A DNA stretch of 64,000 bases, taken from assembly GCA_029834535.1 (NCBI GenBank), contig JAQMWT010000297.1, positions 62,001-126,000 on the forward strand, in the 5' to 3' direction. Positions 1 to 10,290 of the stretch are shown piece by piece. Source of the DNA: Chrysophaeum taylorii. Lineage: Eukaryota; Sar; Pelagophyceae; Pelagomonadales; Pelagomonadaceae. Position numbers and translations under genes: made by a program. The notes below the pieces were generated by a model. It was not told the DNA's origin. It made no database searches and saw nothing but the letters and a program-made list of their open reading frames with translations. Every line of letters starts with the position of its first letter. The first letter of the stretch is position 1.

Positions 1-1
1 G

Positions 2-656
2 CGTGATGGTAACACGCGGACGTCGGGCGACGACGGCCCCAAGAACGGCAAGCGTGGCCTGACGAAGGTTAACGACTGTGACAGATCGCCGCATACGCTG
101 TCGCAGCTCAGAGTATTCAAGCACCACGTTTCGCTGCTTTCATGCTATCCGACGAAAGCCGAATTTAGTATGTGCGTTAGGGAAGATCCTGAGTTGCAGC
201 AGAAGATTGTCGACACGGGGGACAAGCACCGCGTGCATAACATGATCAATACCACGACGGCGTTGTCGTTCAAGTGTACAGTATAGGGCTGCGGCTTCTT
301 TAAGCGCGCTGCTCGTCGTGATGGGCGTATAGACTTCGTCGTCACGCATGATGAACCCCACACCTGCACGGGAGTTTTTATACCGACGAAGACCCAGCCC
401 AAGTCGAACTACCGCACAGAGCACATCGTAGAGGCCGTGACGACCATCATCAAGGGCTCTATGGAGAGTAAGTCAGGCGGCACTACACGGAAAAGGCGTC
501 GGATAGATGTCCACAACAACGTCATCAAAGAAAGGCTCAATGAGATGACGAACCATGAGCATACACTCTCATCCGTCGAGAACATCAAGCTCAAGTGCAT
601 CCTAGCGCTCTTGGGAGACGAGGAGAAGAACGCGGTATCAGCGGTGTCTTGCGCAG
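2..656 (+). pseudogene. MULE transposase N-terminal part with zinc-finger DNA-binding domain
   Basis: One frame is open from the window edge except for a TAG at 284-286. It reads FKCTV, stop, GCGFFKRAARRDG, then VVTHDEPHTC at about 269-367. The C..C..H.C spacing with a basic stretch is the MuDR/FAR1-type finger that binds transposon ends in this family. After it comes a charged linker of about 90 residues up to a possible splice donor (CAG/GT) near 656. The segment joins the transposase core downstream in function; the exact donor could not be fixed because its phase does not match the acceptor at 960. The TAG suggests decay. The 5' end is outside the window. Confidence 0.6.
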
Positions 657-699
657 GTCTTGTTTGTGGCTGTTGTCCTGCAAGGAGATGCATGTGTGT

Positions 700-856
700 G
701 ATCAAACTTGTAATTTTCTGACCAAACTTTGTGACCAAACTTGTGACTTTATGAGCAAACTTTTGACTTGGTGACCACACTTGTGACTTTCTGATCAGAC
801 TTATGTCCGTGTGATCAAACTTTGTGATTAAACTTGTAGCTGTCTGATCAAACTCT
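700..856 (+). repeat. Array of about nine degenerate GAYCAAACTT words
   Basis: The words GATCAAACTT, GACCAAACTT, GAGCAAACTT and close variants recur all in one orientation with irregular 12-25 base spacing. The array lies in a probable intron between the finger and transposase exons. A second array with the same words is at 4108-4307, and two more copies are at about 2231-2260. Confidence 0.8.
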
Positions 857-960
857 TGGTTTCGTGACCACATTTGAAAATCGTTGCTTTGTGTGTTAGT
901 ATACTTTGCCACATCTATATTCACGTGTGTGCATCAAGGTCACACTTGTCATTCTCTTAG

Positions 961-1525
961 GCGGAGTTGCACGCTTGCCCAGCGCGCGTTGCGAGCGCAC
1001 GGCCATGCGGTTAAGTTTTATGGCGCGAAACAAGAAAATCCCCTGAAAGTATTCATGAAGAGGGTCAAGTCTGAGCACAAGTCGGAACAAGAGTTCAGGC
1101 ATGGCTCCGACAGGAGCCAGTACAAGAGCTTAGACCTCAACGACTACGAGATCTCTGAAGCACTGCAGTCACCTGCCTTGGCTGATAGGAAGCTCTTCTT
1201 AGGTTATGTCGTCGTGTCGAAACCCGCCATACGCATGATGAATGCGGACCTCCTGCGCCGGCAGGCGTTTATTGACGGCGCTGACTGCCTCGACAACCAG
1301 GTGGTGATTTCTGTGACCGGCCGTGATGCCAACAACCACCTCGTGATGATATCCACTTCGCGGTGGAACATGACCGAGTCTGCGGAATCGATCGGCAAGG
1401 TCCTTAAACTGACCGTCGAGAGCATCCCGCAGATAAACTCTCAGGGATTCGTCATAGTACAGGACTTCCAAAAGGGGGGCCTCATAGCGCACGCCACCGT
1501 GAGTGACCTCGCTAGCACCATTTGA
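961..1525 (+). CDS. MULE transposase catalytic core (partial, decayed)
   Basis: The frame is open from 884, but a pyrimidine-rich acceptor (CTCTTAG, ending at 960) makes 961 the likelier exon start. The product contains the MULE core pattern: FIDGADCLDNQVVISVTGRD followed by NMTESAES, and later VIVQDFQKGGL, where the family carries its DDE acidic residues. This domain would cut and join transposon ends. The frame stops at 1525, before the next exon-like piece, so either a splice or a frameshift is needed to continue. The neighbouring pieces on both sides support the identity. No close family member can be named from sequence alone. Confidence 0.6.
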
Positions 1526-1585
1526 TTCCTCGTCTAATTCCGACTCCTGCGCAGCATACGCCCGAGGCCGACGCCTTCTCGTGCA

Positions 1586-1646
1586 GTAAGTCTTTGATGA
1601 GCTGTTTAGTCACGTACTACTCTTCGTGAATACGTCCTATTCACAG
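1586..1646 (+). other. Probable 61-bp intron in the MULE transposase
   Basis: It starts with the consensus donor GTAAGT and ends with CCTATTCACAG. Coding-like sequence lies on both sides. This is one of the few convincing introns in the window. Confidence 0.45.
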
Positions 1647-2127
1647 TGAACCACGCAGCGAGAACATCGCAAAGATCGCGGAATCCGGGGACGCCGCTAT
1701 CTTTCGTCGCTTTCTTGAGGCGCCTACGAAGGCGGCCAGCGACGCTTTGCATGCCGAGCTTTCTCCCAAGGCCCAGCGTTGGGTGAGTCATAATCTCCTC
1801 GTGGCATTGAGCTTTCTGGCACTACAGGTTGCCAGTCGGCGCGAATATGCGCGAAAACATCTCAACGAACAGGAAGCAGACACCGTCACAGTGTTAGACG
1901 GGCCCAGGGCACTCTTTGGCACGAGTACGAACAACCCGGCGGAGGCTTTCAACAAGACGCAGATCAACGCTAGGTTATGCAACGGACCCAAGTCCCTCCG
2001 GACCTTGTTCGCTGAGCAGGCAACGACCTACGCGGATACGAGCGCAGCGGCCATCCGGTGCTCAAAAACCGGCGAGAGGCTCACGTGCGTCTTCCTCGTG
2101 TTCGGATGCAAATTGTTGCGTCATTAG
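1647..2127 (+). CDS. MULE transposase C-terminal part (partial)
   Basis: After the putative intron the frame reads ENIAKIAESGD and later LFGTSTNNPAEAFN, followed by a helical stretch ending near SLRTLFAEQAT. The TSN..E..N motif and following helix are typical of the end of MULE transposases, where the sequence contacts the back of the catalytic core. An ATG occurs at 1747, but there is no reason to treat it as a true start, since the upstream frame is coding-like. The frame ends at 2127, and a region with CAAACTT words and a pyrimidine-rich CTTTTCAG at about 2229 separates it from the next fragment. Confidence 0.55.
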
Positions 2128-2290
2128 TTTCGTCTTGTCCTCGATCAAAATTGCGTGTTTTCGGCCAAGAACCTCAAGGGTCTCAACCATCTCAAATACG
2201 TACGGGCCTACGGGCCTTTGTCTTTCTTTTCAGATCAAACTTCCATTATTATGTTCAAACTTGTCGGTTTGTTCTATGTGATATCTAAGC

Positions 2291-3181
2291 GTGAACCGTG
2301 GGCCCAACTACAAGAATGATGCCCAAGTGAAGGTTGAAAAAAGCATGACCCGGATAACGAAAGTTCAGCCTTACGGCGGCGGCGCTGGGGCCAATAAGGG
2401 GGCGTTCTTGGTATATGTCAAAGGTGACAACAACCGGCAACTTACGTCCATCGTTGTTATCGGGCAGAAGGGATACGTAAATTTTGAAGATTCGGAGCAA
2501 GTCGACGAAGCCGAATGCAAAGAAGCTAATGAGGAGTTTGAACTTTGGCTGCCATCCGCGATCGGGCCCCGACGGACAGGCAGGCCAAAGAACGACCAAC
2601 GCCAAGAATCCTCGCTGCAGAAGAATACGGGGTCGGGGTCAAAGAAGGACCGGAAGCGAGCACGAAAAGAAATGGCCAAGACGTTCGCCGGGTTGGACCC
2701 AGAAGGAACATTTGCCCGGGTCGCCAGTAGAAATCAGACGAAAGGATGCCGCAAAGCAACCAAGTCACCCGCGCCTACCGAGTCTCCCGAGCCTCCCGCG
2801 CTTCCCGCGCCTACCGAGCCCCCGAGCAAGCGGCAGAAAGAGTCGTCTACAAGCTCGTTTCCTCCCTGGTGGCCAACAGACAAAGAAGCGTGGGACCGTG
2901 CGCGCGCCGAGCTCACCACTACCCTCAATATGCTTGCGGCGCGCGGAAGGAGTGTCAAATCAGTCCGGGTGATGGCTTCGGATGTGCCATATCCCGCTGC
3001 GCAGCCTAAACACTACGCTCCTGGAACAGTCACCTACTGCAGAAATAAGTTCACCGTCACGTACGACAACGGGGACGATACGGAGCGGTATGATGCGAAC
3101 GACGAAGACAAGGGAATCCTTGCCGAGCTGAGTATGGGCAACTTCTTACCTTTCGAGAGCGACTCGGTGCGATATGTGTAG
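2291..3181 (+). CDS. Charged MULE-associated protein with Tudor-like C-terminal segment
   Basis: An open frame of up to 296 residues; the first ATG is at 2345. The middle is rich in Lys, Arg, Ser and Pro, including a run of five APTE/SPEPPAL-like steps at residues about 155-180. Near residues 235-270 the pattern PGTVTYCRNKFTVTYDNGDD resembles a Tudor or chromo-barrel strand set, a fold that often binds methylated histone tails. It lies co-oriented 164 bp after the transposase C-terminus and may be its last exon or a separate accessory protein. The Tudor-like reading is inference from a short pattern. Confidence 0.45.
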   Translation: MNRGPNYKNDAQVKVEKSMTRITKVQPYGGGAGANKGAFLVYVKGDNNRQLTSIVVIGQKGYVNFEDSEQVDEAECKEANEEFELWLPSAIGPRRTGRPKNDQRQESSLQKNTGSGSKKDRKRARKEMAKTFAGLDPEGTFARVASRNQTKGCRKATKSPAPTESPEPPALPAPTEPPSKRQKESSTSSFPPWWPTDKEAWDRARAELTTTLNMLAARGRSVKSVRVMASDVPYPAAQPKHYAPGTVTYCRNKFTVTYDNGDDTERYDANDEDKGILAELSMGNFLPFESDSVRYV

Positions 3182-3242
3182 CCGAGTTCAAATGATGTGT
3201 TTTTATGGGAGTGTCCAACAATGTTTGTAGCAGCGAGCTCGT

Positions 3243-3983
3243 GTGACCCACGGTCCTATCGGGCGTGTACACCCAACGCACTCGACACGGAAACAACAGG
3301 CTTCGCGCAGGAGTCCAATCAATCAGGACGGCCTACACGTGCTCCACCGGCCGGAAAGCCTCGCTCCAAGAAAAGGACCCAATGCGCCATGTTCTCCGCT
3401 CGTTCAACAAGGCTCACAGGTGACTTGTTTATTTCGAAGCTCCCGCGTCGATTCAATTCCATGGTTCATTAACGCCCGGCGGGCCCATGGTTCATTAACG
3501 CCCGGGGGGCACTTTGACATAGCCGTGTGGTTGCCTCAACAAGACCGTCAACGACAACCTCCACAACACTATCAAGAGCCACCCTCCTTAGAACGTGTGA
3601 TGCGCGCTCTCGACCCTGAATCGATTCGAAAAGACGCTCTCCCTCTCGGATTTTGGGATCCAGGATGGGGTGATCCGTCTCACGCTGACCATTTACCTTT
3701 GTCTTTCGGCATCCGCCTCTTGCCGAAGAATGGCGGACGACCACGGCAACAGCACCATGGTGAGTCGCGGTATGGGATGCTCCTACGATGGAAGGTGCGG
3801 GAATGGGCCCAGCTTAACCGCGTCAAGCCGTGGGAAACTGCTGGCGAGGCCGCGCGTCGCTGCCCTCAATATGCGAAGCTCCTTGCGTATCGCCGCGCCG
3901 TACTAGGATCTCATTCTAAGGCGGTCATGGGGGGTTGCCCATGCCCATGCCGTGCGTGTAACGCCACGGTAGATTCTGCGTAG
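3243..3983 (+). CDS. Hypothetical protein in the MULE region
   Basis: An open frame of 246 residues without an early ATG, so its 5' limit is unknown. The second half looks more protein-like than the first: it contains SLERVMRALDPESIRKD, a stretch rich in Trp and Arg, and ends with CPCPCRACNATVDSA, a Cys-rich tail that could bind metal. A direct repeat of TGGTTCATTAACGCCCG lies inside at 3461-3507. No family is recognised. Same orientation as the transposase fragments, so it may be another piece of that element. Confidence 0.3.
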   Translation: MTHGPIGRVHPTHSTRKQQASRRSPINQDGLHVLHRPESLAPRKGPNAPCSPLVQQGSQVTCLFRSSRVDSIPWFINARRAHGSLTPGGHFDIAVWLPQQDRQRQPPQHYQEPPSLERVMRALDPESIRKDALPLGFWDPGWGDPSHADHLPLSFGIRLLPKNGGRPRQQHHGESRYGMLLRWKVREWAQLNRVKPWETAGEAARRCPQYAKLLAYRRAVLGSHSKAVMGGCPCPCRACNATVDSA

Positions 3984-4107
3984 CTGCACCAGCTAGCTCT
4001 CGTTTTTAAAGCATTTTCGCACCAAAAGCGCTCACGCGCCCCCTTAAAAAGCCTGTTTGATTTTAAAGCCAAAGTTTGGTCAATACTGTGGAAGTTTGAG
4101 GCGTAGT

Positions 4108-4307
4108 GATCAAACTTGTTGACCAAACTTACAAGGTTATTAATCAAACTTCAGGGGTTGATTGATCAAACTTAATGCAACTTCGGAGTGACCAAACTTA
4201 ACTGATCAAACTTATATTGAAAGTGACCAAACTTGTGTATTTTCCCTTAAACAAAAATCAAATCGAGCAAACTTGAAAGAAGTTGACCAAACTTGTTGAC
4301 CAAACTT
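4108..4307 (+). repeat. Array of ten GAYCAAACTT words
   Basis: Ten copies of GATCAAACTT or GACCAAACTT (one AATC and one GAGC variant), all in the same orientation. It is followed at 4325-4445 by three copies of the related word TGACCAAATGACATTT or shorter forms. It mirrors the array at 700-856, so the two bracket the transposase-coding part. Confidence 0.85.
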
Positions 4308-4449
4308 GACCGACCCCTTAATAAAATGTCATTTGCTCAGGCAATGACCAAATGACATTTTTTTGAGTACCAGATGACACCACAGAAAATCAAAAAAGGG
4401 TCGTGACCAAATATGATACTTTTTCGTGACCAAATGACATTTCCCCCTT

Positions 4450-5628
4450 ATCAATTATGGTTGGCAACTCCCAGGCTCAGAGAGCCAGAATGGATGAGCG
4501 CTTAAAGGAAGAGAAACACGAAAGGAGAGAAGGCCAAGAACGACCGCAGAGAACGGCGATGGAGAAAGCGAAAAGGCAAAGCAGACAGGTGAAGAGGCAG
4601 GGAGTGGCGGAAACGCAGAGAGGAGCGTGGTGAGAACAGCAAAGAACGAATAGCAAGGAGAGAGCGTGAACTTGTGGTCAAGGAGTGAGAGAGGTTGGGA
4701 CTTGGTTCAGAGGCAGGGTCGCACAATATCGGTTCGTTACTGTAGAAGAGGTGGGTCGTTTCAGAAATCGCAATATTAACCAGCGCCGAGCCTTTCTTTT
4801 CATTCGGCGGCATTTATTCAACTCCAAAACTTTGGCGAATGCCTACAAAACGCCCCGGCCTTTGTAATAATATCATGCGGTATTGAGACTCCACGCAAAG
4901 CACCATCATAAAGATTTTGTACCACTAGATGCTCAGGCGACAAGCAAAGTGACTTCAAAGCCTACTGACTTGTAGCCGCCAGTTGCCATGGCGCTATTGC
5001 GAAGCAGCCACCTGACGAACACGATCATCTACTGAGCGCAATTAAGAAAAATACATTCAGGAACAAAAATATTTATGTGGATAATCGCAAAAAATATCAT
5101 GCGCCCCGTCCATCAAAAGTATCGGCATTTCACAATTCTGGTACACGCGCACATGCTGTGAAGCCGTGCTTCAAGTTATACGATGGCATCGCACGACACA
5201 TCCTATATGTCACACGCCGTTTAAATAGTCCTCCTACAAAATCAATTTCAAACCTGGTGATGGGCTGCCATATCTTCGAGATTGTTTGTGATCAATAATC
5301 CAAGAGGTATAAGCCACACCTGTCAATCAGACGCCCGCCACAAACCATTATGGCACACCTCCAGTGTGAAACCCCACACCCACAAGTAAGTAAGTGAGAC
5401 ACTGCGTCCGCCGAAGGCTCAGGTATATCACGATTTCACTTCATTTGTCTCACGAGTATGCGGTGGTGCATGGCAAAAGGTAGTAATATTTGCGGCGGGG
5501 CTTTCTCAAGAAGTCTTAGGAATTACTACTCCCTGGAACTTACTATGTGCGATTCACGATGTCGGGCCCGATGGCGTTGGGAGAAACAGCCTCCGATCAT
5601 TTGATAATAATACCAAACAAGTGCAGGC
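4450..5628. other. Non-coding stretch
   Basis: It contains a purine-rich tract (4490-4690) and AT-rich sequence. Frames here are short and resemble no known protein. No RNA gene recognised. Confidence 0.5.
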
Positions 5629-5980
5629 CAGTAAGTTCACCTAGTCCCAATCTCTAACCCCAGTAAGTTCACCTGGTCCCAGTAAGTTTCTTGAAAATTT
5701 TTCGAATAAGCTCACCTGGTCAGTAAGTTCACCTAGTCCAAATCTCCAACCCCAGTAAGTTCGGCGTAAACCCACTCGTGCTCACACCACTCCTTCCAGC
5801 TCGTCGCTCTCGCCTCCGCCACTCTAAGCTGCCTTGATCCGCACACGCCGCTAACCTTTGAGTTTACTTTAAAACCCCCAGTAAGTTCATCTGGTCCCAG
5901 TAAGTTCACCTGGTCACTTTATTCACCTAATCCCAATCTCTAACCCCAGTAAACTCACCTGGTCCCAGTAAGTTCACCTA
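5629..5980 (+). repeat. Cluster of a CAGTAAGTTCACCTGGTCC repeat
   Basis: About eight or nine full or partial copies, some in tandem, in two groups (5629-5770 and 5876-5980), with variants CACCTAGT and AAACTCACC. Each good copy contains GTAAGT, identical to a consensus 5' splice donor. The intervening DNA (AATCTCTAACCC) is partly repeated too. Confidence 0.8.
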
Positions 5981-5989
5981 TAGTGCGCG

Positions 5990-6600
5990 TGTAGACGCCG
6001 GGAGGGGGCTTATCGGTATTGCGCAGCACGTGTGGGGTAGGGTGGAGTCGTCGACCCAGATGATTATATCCTCGGGGTTGCCGATCGACAGGGAGCCACG
6101 TAGAGCTGGACGTGGCAGAAGACGGGTTTGGGCAAGAGGACGCCGACCTCGCGGGGCGTCTGGCCCTGGCTCTTGTGGCCCTGGCTCTTGTTGATCGTTT
6201 GGCGTCGGCGGGCCTTAAGGGATACAGGTTGGAGGAGCCTCGGTGACACGACACGATCGATCATGTATCTGGTACCGTTGCAGTGGCCGTGCGACGGGTC
6301 GAGGTTGCGAAGACCTTAAGCTCGCGCTCAAAGTCAGCATGCCGTTGGTTGTCAGGGAGTCGAAAACTCGACTGTAAAGAGCGAGGCGTCGTCTTCCGAC
6401 CCAACCTAGTCTGCCTAAAAGAACACCGACGCCTCGTCTCCGGGAAAAAAAGGCCGCGGTCATGCGCGCGTTGTCAGCATCGACAACATCGTTTCGACGG
6501 GGCGTGAGAATGGCGCGCTGAAAGAGCCGCCGCGGGTCGTGGAAATAGTCTGCGAGGTCGCCGTAGACGGCTTGGAGGATCAATGCCTGGCTCGCGGGCC
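5990..6600 (-). pseudogene. Helitron-type PIF1 helicase remnant, C-terminal part
   Basis: The minus strand, across several frames, shows FQRAILTPRRNDVVDADNAR, then RYQIHDRSCRVTEA, then TINKSQG...QTPREVGVLL and CHVQLYVAPCR. These match in order the last motifs of the PIF1-family helicase in Helitron rolling-circle transposons, where RAIL.P.N..V, TINKSQGQT and GQLYVALSR are the usual signatures. The helicase would unwind DNA during transposition. Frame breaks and a short internal duplication around the SQG motif show it is dead. A second fragment of the same gene is at 24110-24330 on the other strand. Confidence 0.75.
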
Positions 6601-6630
6601 TACCTGATCCTTACGCTAAATCGGGTAGGA

Positions 6631-6662
6631 CAGACAAACAGACAAACAGACAGACAGACAAA
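6631..6662. repeat. (CAGA/CAAA)n simple repeat
   Basis: CAGACAAA and CAGACAGA steps. Similar repeats sit at 6721-6736, 24020-24035 and 32658-32677. Confidence 0.85.
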
Positions 6663-6871
6663 TCCACCCACATCCTTCATGCTCCCCACACACACCCCCC
6701 TCTTAGCAGTCGACATTTAAAGACAAACAGACAAACATCTGTCGATTAGTAGTAAGGAAGAGCCCCCAAATTTAAAACCACGACTCCTTTTTAACAGAGA
6801 GTTGGGTCGGCCGACCGTGGTGATCATCCATCAGTATCATCAAGACGTAGGAGGCACCAGTGGAATATCTC

Positions 6872-7187
6872 TGCAGAGAAATCTGCTAACTCCTACCCTT
6901 ATTCCGTCCGTTGAGAACGCGATCTCTTCCTTACCCTTCTCCTTCCTTTCTACACAGTCAATTAGTCCTCTGATCTGTGCTCACGCTCATCATCATGGTC
7001 TAGCGCGTCCCGCAGGTACGTAGTAATTACATGTTACCCTGATGTGTTGCTATGTATCGTCTGTCGTGTGAAGAGGCTAGGGGGACCACTGCCTGGGTTC
7101 CCTGAAACCTACCAGACTGCCAGACCCACGCGGTGAGACGGGATAGTCTCTCAGTGATATAACCACTGCCGAGCGTCATACTCTGCA
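6872..7187 (+). repeat. 5' LTR
   Basis: 316 bp, with 7-bp inverted ends TGCAGAG/CTCTGCA. It aligns over its whole length with 19018-19339. It should hold the promoter and polyadenylation signals, but I could not place a TATA box with confidence. Confidence 0.93.
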
Positions 7188-7202
7188 GGTTATGGGCCCA
7201 GC
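7188..7202 (+). promoter_or_regulatory. Primer-binding site for a half-molecule of initiator tRNA-Met
   Basis: GGTTATGGGCCCAGC starts at the first base after the LTR. It is complementary to the anticodon stem-loop of an animal-type initiator tRNA-Met (CUGGGCCCAUAACC), not to the tRNA 3' end. Drosophila copia uses the same region, priming on a cleaved 5' half of the tRNA. Confidence 0.85.
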
Positions 7203-7710
7203 GGGGTCCTGAGGGATTATGTGTTGCATGCACGTTTACCATTGGGTTTTGGATCGTTACCGCGCCGATCTAGCCTCGCCATGCAACAGAATTGTTTGTA
7301 TACGCTATAACACGGGTTTGTACATAGCTACATCGCACACGTTAAGACTGCGTACCCCCTGTGTGCTTGTTTATGGTATCGTACTGTCGTGAAAGCGTCG
7401 GTGTGTGTGTAGTCTGTACAAGTCCTGTATTGGTTGCACGCGCGCTTGGAATATTTTGGGTATGTCCTCTTTTTGGATGCTCCACGATAGTACACAACAT
7501 GCCGCTCTCCGAGCACCCCCTTACCAACTGCCTGTTCAGTGTATGCCCCTTTAACACTGGCAGGAACCACTGTTTTGCAAAGTTGCCACATAGGCGCCTC
7601 CATTGTTTACCTGATGAGTGTACATAGACACCCGCTAGACAGACCCCCTTAGGATGTCTAACTGTGTCAACTGTTATATGACTGAACTATAGGTTCACGT
7701 CACCGTCTTC

Positions 7711-9859
7711 ATGGCGGAACGAGCAGCAAGAGCCGCACCCAAGGCAGTCACTGGTGCGGATATTTTGAAATTAGAAGCCCCTGTTGTTGAGTACCTCAGC
7801 GATGGGAACCGATTTCAAATCCAAAGCCGCAAGGTCTCACTTCAAGTGAGACATATTAGGCAATTACTGCGTTTCCACCACGCAGGAGCCCTCTTCGAGT
7901 ACGACTCGCACGAGGCTTATACGAGGTCCTGCCCTGACTATGAAGTCAAGCGCAATAGGATTCTCGACCGGGTATTCCGGGCCTGGCAACAGAGTGGAGG
8001 AATTCCACCTCCCAGATGTCGAAGATTTGCCTCCTGAATATTAGAGCTGGCACTTCACATGTGAGGCGCTCCCTAACTTACTTGACCGTGAAGTAGCACA
8101 GTTGGCCACTGTTTGCTATAATAATGAGGTCAAAGCCCTTCGCCCAGAAATAAATAACTTGTTCTTAGACGCTGAACGGGAGCTCAATCGCGAGCATCCT
8201 CGTGAACTTGCCTTTGATGCAAGAATTAACGCTCCAGTGTCCACCTTTGCCCTTTCACATGCAAACCTACCAATCTACCTATGCCACCTTTTTGTATACC
8301 TTTTCCAATCACGAAAGTGTGGGTAAACCCGCTCTTGCGGCCTGGCCAGCCATCGCCGAGGTATACAACCGGCACTATCATCCTAATAAAACCCGAGCTA
8401 TCATGCTCATTGCCTTTAACCTCTACGAAACAGTCTCTAGTAATGACGTTCCATATCTAAAACAGCAATTCAATACTGTTGTGTACACCCCCAACTGGTA
8501 TGTACATGTCTTCATCGAATGCGTGCAGTCCTTCGGACATCTTTCTTTCCAACTTACTCAGGAAGAAACAGATCTACAGTTTGATCAATCCACGCTCTGC
8601 AGTAAAATTTATGAAGAAGCTCACCGCCATTTTGCCGATGACAGCAACAATCGTTACGATAGAGGGTGGGTCGACTGGTGCCTCGTCTATGAAACACGCA
8701 CCTCCACTAGAGCGCAACCTGAAGCCAACAGACACTGTCACCCTTCTGACTCCTCTGCTATTCTTGAGTACGCACTGGACCTCTACCACTCAGTGTCCAT
8801 TACCACAAGCGATAAAAGACGCCTAAAACCGCCAGTCTCTTGGATCCCTTACGTGGAAGGATTGTCCGCACATCAAGAGCCCAAATTACTGCTAACTCAA
8901 CTGCTGGACTCCACAGACACTGAACTGGCGTACACAGCACATGTACTTGCGTCACTTACCAATTCAGCCAATGGACAACCGTCGAAACCCGCATTTACTG
9001 CCCGACGCCAACGTAACTCAAAAGACGCTAGTCGGCCCTTCTCGCCCAACGATCTTAGCTACTACCGATCCGGTGACTCCTATGTCACCAGAGCCCGCAG
9101 TCCTGGTCAATCTAACGACCGCCCTGTGTGTGCTCGCACCTTTGACAGACCTTCTCGATCTGATATGAAATTATTAGTCGCACCAAGCATACTATGCATG
9201 CACTCAAATATCAATTCCGGGAGCTCTCCAAGTACGTCAATCAAACTACCACTACCTCTCAGCTGCAAGATAAGATTACAAAGCTATTTGAAACGTTGTT
9301 GCAATCTGCAGATATTATCGCTACTACATCTAACCCAGACGATAATACAGACTTGCTCCGCTTAAATGATCAACTTTCATATGCCGAAGGTATCGTTCGG
9401 AATGTTGACATACACCGGCTTTCGACCGAAACGTCGTTAAACTATGGGGGAGACCAACCTACCATGTCTGCACCCAACACCTCTACTCCACCTAACTCAA
9501 GTGGCACCAGCTCTTCACCAGCCACTGCTGCTGCCGCGGAATCAGTCAATTTTACTGCTGACGCCATAGCAAAATTGTCACCTGAGCGACTTACGGAGCT
9601 CTCGTCACATGTCACTGCAGCAATGTGCCGAAGGAGTTCCGATCAAGCAGCGGCCAATACTACATTGTCGAGCAACCCACAAGATCTCTCACCCTTCGAT
9701 CTTAACAACGGTCTCGGCAAGGACAACGGGGAACCTACCGCGCTCGTCGTTCCTATTACCTTTTCACAAGTCGTGGTCACCTCAAAACTGCTCACTCAAA
9801 CTAATTTGTTCGCAGCCAGCATTCCTTCTACCAGTGTACCCTGCGAAAACGCTAACTAA
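7711..9859 (+). pseudogene. Gag-like region of the Copia element
   Basis: Coding-like sequence in three successive frames: 7711-8037, about 8102-8300, then 8290-9180, returning to the second frame at 9194-9859. It begins MAERAARAAPKAV. It shows helix-rich stretches such as YEVKRNRILDRVFRAW and a Thr/Ser/Pro/Ala-rich tail. No CCHC zinc knuckle, the usual gag nucleic-acid finger, was seen. The assignment as gag rests on its position between the primer-binding site and protease. The motif TETSLNY (9425-9445) divides the helical part from the Ser/Thr-rich tail. The frame changes make a full product impossible as the sequence stands. Confidence 0.6.
9425..9445 (+). other. TETSLNY motif, copy 1 (gag region)
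   Basis: First of five copies of a TExSLNY peptide in the element; followed by GGDQP. Candidate protease cleavage site. Confidence 0.55.
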
Positions 9860-10208
9860 CTAACTTCAGACCTCTCCCGAGCATGGGAGCCAGGCCGGAC
9901 CGACAGGAGCCAGTCCGGAATCACGGGCCTGTAGACGAGGGGCGCCGAAAGGTGGGTCGGCGGAGAGTGATCATCAAGCTTGTCGCCATGCGACGAGGAG
10001 ACCGCGATGTGACTGACAACCAACTCGTCGATAACCTTCCGTCTGCGCCCCCCGGCCATACCCCGTCCCACTGCGAACGTTCCGGCTGCCAACCGGCCCG
10101 CCCGAGAGGCGAATAGGTGCCAACCTACGCCGGGAGGGCGGATGCCCTCGCAAGGCTCAGGGTTCATGAGGCACCGTCCTCCATCGCAACCATGCGGTCG
10201 GCGATCAG
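9853..10208 (-). repeat. SINE-like short interspersed element, copy A
   Basis: About 356 bp, nearly identical to 22751-23108. It starts with TAAC repeats and ends GGCGATCAG on the plus strand. Read on the minus strand, it would end in a GTTA-type tail, as SINEs often do. It sits between the gag and protease regions of the Copia element, so it inserted later. No target duplication is visible at this copy. Both copies keep a minus-strand open frame of about 100 codons (CDGGRCLMNPEP and following), of unknown meaning. Confidence 0.75.
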
Positions 10209-10290
10209 GGTAAGGGTAAAAGCCTGAAAACACTTTTCTCACCAATACCGGAGAGACCATAATCTTCCCCTACATTTTCAATTTCTATAC

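Larger units (their letters stand above)
1..4450 (+). mobile_element. Decayed Mutator-like (MULE) DNA transposon, left part outside the window
   Basis: A run of plus-strand fragments reads in MULE order: a CCHC-type DNA-binding finger, a DDE transposase core, the C-terminal part with a TSTNNPAEAFN motif, then a charged accessory protein. Arrays of GAYCAAACTT words lie inside it and at its right side. No terminal inverted repeats or target duplication could be identified, and the left end lies off the window, so both borders are approximate. Plausible introns and an in-frame TAG break the reading frame. Confidence 0.65.
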
